The notes: generated by a model not told the origin, from the letters alone. Counted from the stretch's first letter, positions 7,413 to 12,547 are shown. The stretch: 12,547 nucleotides of DNA from Syntrophaceae bacterium UBA6252 (GCA_002441265.1 DJVQ01000062.1:1-12547); one strand, 5' to 3'. A program made the numbers and translations.

Positions 7413-8625
7413 GGTCTTCTCCCGTGTAACAGTTCAGCCAGAGGGAACGGTTTCCCTGTTTTCCCGCCTGGAGATCTTTCCAGGCGTCCCTGCCGGCGTC
7501 GGCGATTTCCCGGGCCTTCACGTCCCGGCCCCCGAGACCGGCGACCACGTCGACCACGGGAATCCGAAGCGGGGTCCCGTAGAGGGCGGCCTTGAGGTCC
7601 GAGGTGAGGCACCCCTCGTATCCGTAGCTCAGGCCTTTCTGGAGGACGACGAGGGCCTTCGCGCTCCGGAGAGCTTCCGCGGCCTCCTCCCGCGGGAAGG
7701 GACGGTACGTCCGGACACCCGCAACACCCGCGGGGATCCCCTCCTCCCGGAGGAGGTCGGCGGCCACGGTGGCCTCGTTCGCGATGGATCCCATTCCGGA
7801 GAAAACGAGTTCGGCGTCCTCGCACCGGTATTTCCAGACGAGCCCGCCGTGGTCCCTTCCGAAAACCCCCGCGAAGTCGTCGTTCGCCTTCTGGATCACT
7901 CCATGCGCCCTCGTCATGGCCGCCTGGAGCTTGTACCGCATTTCCATGTATCCGTCGCAAAGAACCCCCTCGGGATTCGGACGCCTCCAGGGGAACAGGA
8001 CGGAATTGATCGTCCGGGGGGCCTCCGGCGTCAGGAGCGTGTGCGCCTTGTAAGGGGGAAGGAAGCCGCGGACCTCTTCGGCGTCGGGGATGTCCACGGG
8101 CATCATGGTGTGCGAGAGAACGAAACCGTCGTAACAGACCATGACGGGGATGTAGAGCGACTCGGCGATCCAGTAGGCCTGGATGATCGTGTCGATGATC
8201 TCCTGGTTGTCCCTGCAGTAGAGCTGGATCCATCCGGTGTCCCTCTGGGCCAGGGAGTCCTGCTGGTCGTTGAAGATCGACCAGGGGGCCCCCACTCCCC
8301 GGTTCACCACGCACATGACCACGGGCAGCCTCGACCCGGCGGCCCAGTGGAGCTGTTCGTGCATGTAAAGGAGCCCGTTGGAGCTTGTCGCCGTGAAGGT
8401 CCTTGCGCCCACGGTGGACGCGGAGATGCACACCGTCAGGGCGGAATGCTCCCCTTCCACGCGGACGTATTCGGCCCGCATTTCCCCTCCCTCGACGTAC
8501 CGGGAGAGGATTTCCGCAAGCTGGGACTGGGGGGTGATCGGGTAGGCCGCGACGACGTTGGGGCGGCAGAGCTTCACACCCAGGGCGGCCGCTTCGTTTC
8601 CCGTAAGAATTCTCACGTCAGCCAT
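7402..8625 (-). CDS. porA: 2-oxoacid:ferredoxin oxidoreductase alpha subunit
   Basis: This 407-residue subunit supplies the pyrimidine-binding half of the thiamine diphosphate site and the CoA-side transketolase-like domain. Motifs are GNEAAALGV, VVAAYPITPQSQLAEIL, VEGEHSALTVCISAS, ARTFTATSSNGLLYMHE, NRGVGAPWSIFNDQQDS, and AQRDTGWIQLYCRDNQE. A C-terminal domain follows with FSGMGSIANEA and RTYRPFP. The ATG at 8625 overlaps the delta stop by 8 nt (ATGGCTGA), and the 3' end overlaps beta by 11 nt. The overall family is certain. GVGAPWSIFNDQQ differs from the ALSAPINIWNDH pattern I recall in typical pyruvate enzymes, so a branched-chain or aromatic 2-oxoacid, or a phenylglyoxylate-type enzyme, should be kept open. 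Confidence 0.92.
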   Translation of the reverse strand: MADVRILTGNEAAALGVKLCRPNVVAAYPITPQSQLAEILSRYVEGGEMRAEYVRVEGEHSALTVCISASTVGARTFTATSSNGLLYMHEQLHWAAGSRLPVVMCVVNRGVGAPWSIFNDQQDSLAQRDTGWIQLYCRDNQEIIDTIIQAYWIAESLYIPVMVCYDGFVLSHTMMPVDIPDAEEVRGFLPPYKAHTLLTPEAPRTINSVLFPWRRPNPEGVLCDGYMEMRYKLQAAMTRAHGVIQKANDDFAGVFGRDHGGLVWKYRCEDAELVFSGMGSIANEATVAADLLREEGIPAGVAGVRTYRPFPREEAAEALRSAKALVVLQKGLSYGYEGCLTSDLKAALYGTPLRIPVVDVVAGLGGRDVKAREIADAGRDAWKDLQAGKQGNRSLWLNCYTGEDHAG

Positions 8626-8923
8626 CGTTTTCCCCCTCCCTGACCATCCGGATGGCGTTGGGCGGGCACTCCTCCGCGCAGATGCCGCAGCCCTTGCAGT
8701 AATCCATGTCGATCTCCACGGGAATGGACATTTTGACCACCCCCTCGGGACAGTAAAGCCAGCAGAGAAAGCACGCGGCCTTGTTCTTCGACGAAGGAAT
8801 GCATTTCTTGTGGTCGATCACGGGCCGGAAGTCTCTCCAGTCGCCTGTTCTTCCGGCCTCCCCCTTGGCGGGAACGCAGAGGGCGGAAACGTTGAGGTCT
8901 CTTTTCACGTTTTTTTCATCCAT
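8618..8923 (-). CDS. porD: 2-oxoacid:ferredoxin oxidoreductase delta subunit (two-cluster ferredoxin) with a spaced-out first motif
   Basis: This 101-residue ferredoxin-like subunit relays electrons from the TPP site to soluble ferredoxin through two [4Fe-4S] clusters. The second motif is canonical: CKGCGICAEECP (C76, C79, C82, C86). The first is unusual: C41, then nine residues, then CFLCWLYCP (C51, C54, C58). All eight ligands are present but the usual CxxC opening is expanded by seven residues (PSSKNKA). The N-terminal 40 residues are a charged extension common in this subunit. ATG 8923 is chosen because it overlaps the gamma stop by 8 nt (ATGGATGA) and has purine-rich AAGGAAAAAGAG upstream; TTG 8950 and GTG 8944 are weaker in-frame alternatives. 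It sits second in the gamma-delta-alpha-beta operon. Confidence 0.88.
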   Translation of the reverse strand: MDEKNVKRDLNVSALCVPAKGEAGRTGDWRDFRPVIDHKKCIPSSKNKAACFLCWLYCPEGVVKMSIPVEIDMDYCKGCGICAEECPPNAIRMVREGENDG

Positions 8924-9497
8924 GACGCTCTTTTTCCTTTTCACGGACAATGGTTTTCTCGAAGGCCGCCTGTACGACCGTGAAGTTGGCCCCGGCGGCG
9001 TCGGAAGCCATCTTGCGCTTCAGGGCCCTCTCGATGTTGTCCAGGGTGACAAGACCCGTAACCCGGCAGAACGCGCCGAGCATGGGAGTGTTCACGACGG
9101 GCATCCCGCCCACGATCAGGCGGCTTGCGACCGCGATCTCCGTGGCATCCACCGTGGCGACGGTGTAGCATCCCTCGATCCCCAGGTTCTCCGGGGAGGA
9201 AGGGGTGTTGACGATGAGGGGGCCGCCTTCCCTGAGGCGTCCCAGGATGTCCACCATCCCGAAAAGGGAGGCGTCCAGGACCACCGCCACGTCCCCCGCC
9301 TCGATCTGGGCGACCGTTCGGATCGGGTTGCGGGAGACCCTTGTGGAGGCCACAACGGGCGCGCCCCTCCTTTCGGGTCCGAAGGTCGGGGCCGACGTGA
9401 CGCCCCCGTACCCTTCCAGGTACGCCGCCTCGGCGAGGATCTGCGCGGCCAGGACCACCCCCTGGCCGCCCCTTCCATGCCACAGAATCTCTTTCAT
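8916..9497 (-). CDS. porG: 2-oxoacid:ferredoxin oxidoreductase gamma subunit
   Basis: This 193-residue subunit is the first gene of the operon and forms the CoA-binding gamma domain of the enzyme complex. Typical features are the N-terminal WHGRGGQGVVLAAQILAEAA, then GYGGVTSAPTFGPERRGAPV, VLDASL, GPLIVNTPSSPEN, and GGMPVVNTPMLGAFCRVTGLV. ATG 9497 is supported by GGGGGAA ending 4 nt upstream and by the conserved N-terminus; upstream in-frame codons lie within the leader. It follows a leader of about 245 nt with an attenuator-like terminator 29 nt before the start codon. The order gamma-delta-alpha-beta is the same as in classical porGDAB operons. Confidence 0.92.
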   Translation of the reverse strand: MKEILWHGRGGQGVVLAAQILAEAAYLEGYGGVTSAPTFGPERRGAPVVASTRVSRNPIRTVAQIEAGDVAVVLDASLFGMVDILGRLREGGPLIVNTPSSPENLGIEGCYTVATVDATEIAVASRLIVGGMPVVNTPMLGAFCRVTGLVTLDNIERALKRKMASDAAGANFTVVQAAFEKTIVREKEKERHG

Positions 9498-9525
9498 GTT
9501 TCCCCCAGTTTCCGTCGTTTCGGGC

Positions 9526-9559
9526 AATAAAAAAGGCCATGGAAAATCACCATGGCCTT
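9526..9559 (-). terminator. Intrinsic terminator inside the oxidoreductase operon leader
   Basis: On the minus strand AAGGCCATGG (9559-9550), a 7-nt loop (TGATTTT) and CCATGGCCTT (9542-9533) form a perfect 10-bp stem. Its last two Ts run into a T-rich tract (TTTT at 9532-9529, then ATT). The opposite strand has no T-run, so it acts in the minus direction only. The only minus-strand unit immediately upstream is the operon's own leader, so it is placed as an attenuator rather than an end-of-gene terminator. Confidence 0.85.
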
Positions 9560-9650
9560 CATTCCTGTAAACCGGCTTTTTCAGGGCGGGTCTATGGCAG
9601 GCCACGGCGATATGCCCGAAAGAAGGGCGAGGCACAACAGGAGGCCCTGC
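9546..9650 (-). promoter_or_regulatory. Transcription attenuator: mutually exclusive RNA pairings before porG
   Basis: Three segments can pair in alternative ways. Segment 3 (9558-9546, AGGCCATGGTGAT) contains nearly all of the terminator's 5' arm and its loop start. It can instead pair with segment 2 (9611-9599, ATCGCCGTGGCCT) in 13 consecutive pairs, 11 Watson-Crick and 2 G-U. This antiterminator destroys the terminator stem. Segment 1 (9650-9643, GCAGGGCC) can pair with part of segment 2 (9603-9597, GGCCTGC) in 7 pairs around one bulged G, which would release the terminator. A small GCCC/GGGC hairpin (9628-9625 with 9617-9614) sits between segments 1 and 2. This is the 1:2, 2:3, 3:4 logic of amino-acid operon attenuators. 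The pairings are read directly; the function is inferred. Confidence 0.7.
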
Positions 9651-9685
9651 AGTCGATCGGATAAAATCTCTCTATGGCCCGTCAT
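9581..9685 (-). CDS. Predicted 34-residue Leu-rich leader peptide of the oxidoreductase operon
   Basis: This short reading frame starts at ATG 9685, with AAGGA (9699-9695) 9 nt upstream, and ends at TGA 9583-9581, 21 nt before the terminator stem. It begins about 57 nt after the predicted transcription start. The peptide has eight Leu in 34 residues, seven of them within LQGLLLCLALL (residues 12-22, codons 9652-9620). It ends WPAIDPP followed by the stop. Attenuator segment 1 lies at codons 12-15 and segment 2 at codons 25-29, so ribosome position would affect RNA pairing. It might instead be a small hydrophobic membrane peptide, or be untranslated. Placement, ribosome site and overlap with the pairing segments favour a regulatory leader. 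Confidence 0.6.
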   Translation of the reverse strand: MTGHREILSDRLQGLLLCLALLSGISPWPAIDPP

Positions 9686-9699
9686 TAAATCTGATCCTT

Positions 9700-9711
9700 C
9701 TTTCCGGAAAG
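9700..9711. repeat. 12-bp perfect palindrome in the early leader
   Basis: CTTTCCGGAAAG is a perfect palindrome with no spacer. It lies about 31-42 nt downstream of the predicted start and directly before the leader-peptide ribosome site. It could be a repressor half-site pair or chance; nearby sequence is rich in similar CCGAAA words. Confidence 0.35.
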
Positions 9712-9748
9712 TCCTCGAAAACTCCCGAAAAAACCGAAAGTGGTTCAG

Positions 9749-9777
9749 AACATACCGAAAAAGGGAAATGCTGTCAA
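9749..9777 (-). promoter_or_regulatory. Sigma-70-type promoter of the oxidoreductase operon
   Basis: On the minus strand there is a perfect TTGACA at 9777-9772, a 17-nt spacer and TATGTT at 9754-9749 (four of six consensus positions including the key T, A and final T). The predicted start is near 9742, so the untranslated leader before porG is about 245 nt and includes the leader peptide and terminator. Confidence 0.65.
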
Positions 9778-9778
9778 T

Positions 9779-9799
9779 GGAAAAATCGCGGAAAAATCG
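9779..9799. repeat. Tandem 10-bp direct repeat abutting the oxidoreductase -35 box
   Basis: GGAAAAATCG occurs at 9779-9788 and again at 9790-9799, an 11-bp period of about one helical turn. It begins one base from the -35 box of the minus promoter and lies between the two divergent -35 boxes. It may bind an activator dimer on one DNA face, or act as an A/T-rich UP-like element. Confidence 0.6.
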
Positions 9800-9809
9800 A
9801 CTCCTTTCG

Positions 9810-9838
9810 TTGACGGACCGGTGGAGATCTGTTAGACA
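9810..9838 (+). promoter_or_regulatory. Possible promoter for the SDR gene
   Basis: TTGACG at 9810-9815, a 17-nt spacer and TAGACA at 9833-9838. The -35 is good but the -10 matches only three positions, so this is tentative. It would start transcription near 9845, about 64 nt before ATG 9909, and its -35 lies 32 bp from that of the divergent oxidoreductase promoter. Confidence 0.35.
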
Positions 9839-9908
9839 TGGGCATTGGCGCTCCTGTCGAACCGATACACGGGATCGATAAAATACCGGAACAACGGAGG
9901 GAAGAAAC

Positions 9909-10700
9909 ATGGATCTGGGATTGAAGGGAAAAACGGCTCTTGTGGCGGGAGGCAGTATGGGGCTTGGAAAAGCGGTGGCCCTCGAACTGGGCCGTGAAGG
10001 AGCCCGGATCGCCATCGGGTCCCTCGACGATGCCTATCTGCCCCAGGCGGCGGAGGAGATCCGGCGGAAGACGGGGGCCGAAGTGATCGCCGTTCCGGCT
10101 GACGTTTCCGATCCGGAACAGGCGAAAGCCTTTGTCACCAAGTCCGTCGAACGGCTGGGTTCCGTGGACATTCTCGTCAACAACGCGGGGGGGCCTCCTT
10201 CCGTCGCTTTTCTCGATATCGACGACAAGACGTGGCAGTATGGTTTCCGGCTCAATCTTCTCAGCACCATCGTGATGACCCGCGAGGCGGTCCCCCTGAT
10301 GAAGGAGAAGAAGTGGGGCCGGATCATCAATATGACTTCCATATCGGTGAAACAGCCCATCGACGGCCTCATGCTTTCCAACACCATCCGGTCCGGGGTG
10401 ATCGGGTTCGCCAAGACCCTGTCGAACGAACTGGCGCCTTTCCACATCACTGTGAACAGCGTATGCCCGGGGTACACCCTGACGGACCGGGTTCGGAACC
10501 TGGCGAAGACGATCGCCGGCCGGGAGAACTCGACGCCGGAAGCGGTGATCGCGAAATGGGAAAGCACCATTCCCATGAAGCGGCTGGGAACTCCCGAGGA
10601 GTTCGCCGCACTGGTCGCCTTCCTGGCTTCGGAGCAGGCGGGTTACATCACCGGCGCGGCCATCCAGATCGACGGCGGCTGGTACAAGGGGGTCATGTAA
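9909..10700 (+). CDS. SDR-family protein lacking the canonical catalytic Tyr/Lys (BKR-like)
   Basis: This 263-residue Rossmann-fold protein resembles 3-oxoacyl-ACP reductases and related short-chain dehydrogenases: LVAGGSMGLGKAVA near residue 11, ADVSD, ILVNNAGGPP, GRIINMTSIS, VNSVCPGYTLTDRV, and the C-terminal YITGAAIQIDGGW. Two usual hallmarks are altered. The nucleotide loop has AGGSMGLG instead of TGxxxGxG. The active-site YxxxK is replaced, since the aligned segment reads LSNTIRSGVIGFAKTL, with Leu for Tyr and Ile for Lys. Such a subgroup is recognised as BKR-like SDRs with imperfect cofactor and catalytic motifs. Substrate and even dehydrogenase activity are therefore unknown. GGAGG at 9896-9900 lies 8 nt before the ATG. 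The gene is divergent from the oxidoreductase operon and overlaps hflX by 8 nt at the 3' end. Confidence 0.88.
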   Translation: MDLGLKGKTALVAGGSMGLGKAVALELGREGARIAIGSLDDAYLPQAAEEIRRKTGAEVIAVPADVSDPEQAKAFVTKSVERLGSVDILVNNAGGPPSVAFLDIDDKTWQYGFRLNLLSTIVMTREAVPLMKEKKWGRIINMTSISVKQPIDGLMLSNTIRSGVIGFAKTLSNELAPFHITVNSVCPGYTLTDRVRNLAKTIAGRENSTPEAVIAKWESTIPMKRLGTPEEFAALVAFLASEQAGYITGAAIQIDGGWYKGVM

Positions 10701-12267
10701 TCCCTTCGGACGGCCCGTCCGGAAGGGGATCGGGAAGGAAGGACGGGACCTCCCCGTCCGGGGAACCGCAAAGGAACGCCGATTCCTTCGCCGTGATGAT
10801 TTCCTCGAGCCGTTCCATGAGAGGTCCAAATGTTTCCGGGTGGAGCGAGGACACGGGAACGGCGTGGAATCGGTGACAGAGGTTCTCCAGCACCGCCGCG
10901 TCCGGGCACAGGTCGGTCTTGTTGAAGACCCGGAGTTCCGTTTTCCGCTGGAGGTCCAGCTCCTCGAGAATCCGTTCCACCGCGGCCATCTGGTCCTCGA
11001 ACCGGGGATTGGAGACGTCGATGACGTGAAGGAGCACGTCCGCCTCGTCCAGTTCCTCCAGGGTGGCCCGGAAGGCGGCGAAGAGGTCCTCCGGCAGGTC
11101 GCGGATGAAGCCCACCGTGTCGGTGATGATGGCTTCCCGGTCCCGGGGGAAACGGAGCCGCGAGCTTTTGGGGTCCAGGGTGGCGAAAAGACGGTTCTCC
11201 GCGAGAACGCGGCTTTTCGTCAGCGCGTTCAGCAGGGTTGATTTCCCGGCGTTGGTGTAGCCGATGATGGAAATCACCGGGAGCCCCTTCTTTCTTCTCA
11301 TCCGGCGGCGCTGGTGGCGGGCCTTCCGGATCGACTTCAATTCCTTTTCCAACTGAACGATGCGGTCCCGGACGCGGCGCCGGTCGACTTCCAGTTTCAT
11401 CTCTCCGGGGCCTCTGCCGCCGATCCCGCCGGCGAGGCGGGAGAGGGCGGTCGTCTGTTGAACGAGGCGCGGGAGGCGGTATTTCAACTGGGCAAGCTCC
11501 ACCTGGATCTTTCCTTCCCGGCTGTGGGCCCGCTGCGCGAAGATGTCCAGGATCAGCTGGGTGCGGTCGATGACCTTGAGGTCGGTGATTTCGACGATCG
11601 ACCGGGCCTGGGAGGGGTTCAGCTCGTGGTCGAAGATGAGCAGGTTGGCCCCCTTCTGGAGCGCCCGGATCAGGACGTCGGAGAGTTTTCCCCTTCCCAG
11701 GAGAAACTTGGGGTCCACCTGGGGCCGGTGCTGGATCACCGCATCGAGGACCTCCACGTTGCAGGAACGGGCCAGTTCCCTCAGTTCCTCGACGGCGCCC
11801 TCGCTGTCCGAGCCCGGGTCCGTCTCGACCCGGACAAGGATGGCCCTGTCGGAGAAGCGGACTTCCCGGGCCCGCTGCTTCCGGGCGATTTCCTCCTCCA
11901 GGGCCTGGGTGAAGGCGAGAAAGCCCTGGGGCATTTCGGAGGGAAACACAGGGTCGAGAATCGTCCAGTAACGGCCGTCCGGGTTTTCCGGGATCAGGTG
12001 GGCCCCGAAGACTTTGCCGGGCAGGCCGTTCTTTTCCACGGACACGGCGCAGATGTAATCGAGGCGCAGCAGCGCCAGGTCCACCAGGTCGTCCCGGGTC
12101 AGCGATTCCCCGTTCAGATGGGTGTGAATGAGGCGGAGCCCCTTCAGCCGGCCCGCCCCGGAACGGAATCCGGACAGGTCGGGGATGACGATCTGACGGT
12201 GGTCCCCCACGATGACGCAGTGGACCTCTCCCCGCCGGCTGACCAGCACGCCGATCTGCCGTCCCAC
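10693..12267 (-). CDS. hflX: Ribosome-associated GTPase HflX (5' end probably longer than shown)
   Basis: HflX binds and splits stalled 70S ribosomes and hydrolyses GTP. This 524-residue product has an N-terminal nucleotide-sensing region, VDPKFLLGRGKL and FDHELNPSQAR near residues 184-220, a Gly-rich LSRLAGGIGGRGPGE near 275, and a basic coiled-coil linker. The G domain follows, with GYTNAGKSTLLNALT (about 336), ATLDP, DTVGFIRDLP (about 383) and NKTD (about 449). GTG 12267 is the first canonical start, but it is internal by homology. In-frame coding continues upstream for 47 codons with family-typical LYGNLTGLKPG and SLYRRRIPPE, then ATC 12408, and reaches TGA 12432-12430. No ATG, GTG or TTG lies between. 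The real start is therefore either a non-canonical codon near 12408 or altered in this sequence. Confidence 0.93.
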   Translation of the reverse strand: MGRQIGVLVSRRGEVHCVIVGDHRQIVIPDLSGFRSGAGRLKGLRLIHTHLNGESLTRDDLVDLALLRLDYICAVSVEKNGLPGKVFGAHLIPENPDGRYWTILDPVFPSEMPQGFLAFTQALEEEIARKQRAREVRFSDRAILVRVETDPGSDSEGAVEELRELARSCNVEVLDAVIQHRPQVDPKFLLGRGKLSDVLIRALQKGANLLIFDHELNPSQARSIVEITDLKVIDRTQLILDIFAQRAHSREGKIQVELAQLKYRLPRLVQQTTALSRLAGGIGGRGPGEMKLEVDRRRVRDRIVQLEKELKSIRKARHQRRRMRRKKGLPVISIIGYTNAGKSTLLNALTKSRVLAENRLFATLDPKSSRLRFPRDREAIITDTVGFIRDLPEDLFAAFRATLEELDEADVLLHVIDVSNPRFEDQMAAVERILEELDLQRKTELRVFNKTDLCPDAAVLENLCHRFHAVPVSSLHPETFGPLMERLEEIITAKESAFLCGSPDGEVPSFLPDPLPDGPSEGIT

Positions 12268-12418
12268 GGACCGGGAGACTTCGCTCAGGTTCCGGGCAAA
12301 CTCCTGTGTCAGGGGAAATTCGGGAGGGATTCTTCTCCGGTAGAGACTTTCGATCTGTCTGGTTTCGCCGGGCTTCAGGCCCGTAAGGTTTCCGTAAAGC
12401 TTATGGATATTTGGCGGC

Positions 12419-12424
12419 CCTCCT
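12419..12424 (-). promoter_or_regulatory. hflX: Candidate hflX ribosome binding site before an ATC codon
   Basis: AGGAGG on the minus strand at 12424-12419 is followed by 10 nt and the in-frame codon ATC (12408-12406). The peptide from there (IHKLYGNLTGLKPG) is where the HflX N-terminus is expected. A strong site exactly here supports initiation at or near 12408 despite the lack of a standard start codon. Confidence 0.5.
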
Positions 12425-12438
12425 GGCCCTCATGGGCG

Positions 12439-12547
12439 GCTTCGTAAAAAGCCCATATGCTTCGTTGCCCGACCTCCCTCCTCCCTGCGGCGTACCGGGA
12501 GTACGCCTCGGTCGTCGGGAATCGGGCGCCTTGCCTATGGAGCTTTT
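12439..12547. repeat. Partial interspersed palindromic repeat element, cut by window end
   Basis: The non-coding right edge holds nested inverted repeats. The outer left arm AAAAAGCCCATATGC (12446-12460) matches imperfectly the reverse complement of GCCTATGGAGCTTTT (12533-12547). An internal perfect 7-bp stem is formed by GGCGTAC (12489-12495) and GTACGCC (12501-12507) around CGGGA. The left flank GGCTTCGTA suggests the full element is bounded by TACGAAGCC just beyond the window. It resembles REP/MITE-type repeats seen in many copies in related genomes (from memory, not checked). It ends about 15 bp before the hflX ribosome site. Confidence 0.6.

Noticed and set aside
7333..8643. Long plus-strand open frame opposite porA
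   Set aside because: Shadow of the alpha subunit gene; composition is His/Asp/Gly-rich with no recognisable domain.
9498..9742. Known metabolite riboswitch (for example TPP, since the enzyme uses it) as explanation of the leader
   Set aside because: I could not find the conserved TPP, SAM, cobalamin, glycine or cyclic-di-GMP core motifs. The leader frame plus competing arms fits attenuation better. A covariance-model search would settle it.
9581..10015. Long minus-strand frame that includes the leader peptide
   Set aside because: Most of it lies upstream of the predicted transcription start and opposite the SDR gene; only the 34 codons from ATG 9685 have a ribosome site.
11314..12447. Plus-strand open frame opposite hflX
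   Set aside because: Antisense shadow of a strongly conserved GTPase gene; no ribosome site or homology.
1..12547. tRNA, rRNA, CRISPR arrays, transposases, phage genes
   Set aside because: I saw no cloverleaf, rRNA segment, regular spaced repeats or transposase/integrase motifs on either strand.

Overview
The window is GC-rich, densely packed bacterial DNA from a Gram-negative organism. WaaA and the Arn enzymes imply lipopolysaccharide with Kdo. A four-subunit 2-oxoacid:ferredoxin oxidoreductase implies anaerobic metabolism. Together with an HflX of the long type, an SDR without the usual active site and an interspersed palindromic repeat at the right edge, this suggests a strict anaerobe of the former Deltaproteobacteria (a Syntrophales-like lineage is my guess). 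Taxonomy is inferred from gene content only.

Region 1 (1-3580, + strand) is the end of a lipid A 4-amino-4-deoxy-arabinose (Arn) operon. It holds a formyltransferase cut by the window edge, a separate UDP-glucuronate decarboxylase (the two halves of E. coli ArnA as two genes sharing ATGA), the deformylase ArnD, and a DHH-family phosphoesterase.

Region 2 (3575-6537) has rpe and a glycine-zipper lipoprotein on the minus strand, coupled through another ATGA overlap. They are divergent from waaA, the Kdo transferase. The two -35 boxes are about 30 bp apart, and the plus promoter places the waaA start at a TTG codon.

Region 3 (6513-9777, minus strand) is a gamma-delta-alpha-beta oxidoreductase operon in which every gene overlaps the next. 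Its roughly 245-nt leader is the most interesting part of the window. From right to left it contains a TTGACA promoter with a tandem 10-bp repeat just upstream, a 34-codon Leu-rich leader ORF with its own ribosome binding site, and a perfect 10-bp terminator hairpin with a U-tract. A 13-bp antiterminator pairing competes with the terminator, and a shorter upstream pairing could cancel the antiterminator. This is the architecture of a translation-coupled transcription attenuator, which I do not know to be described for this enzyme family.

Region 4 (9810-12547) has a divergent SDR-like gene lacking the catalytic Tyr/Lys, a convergent hflX GTPase whose coding sequence extends past its only canonical start codon, and a partial inverted-repeat element at the window edge. 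Three convergent gene pairs overlap at their 3' ends, and I see no terminator between them.
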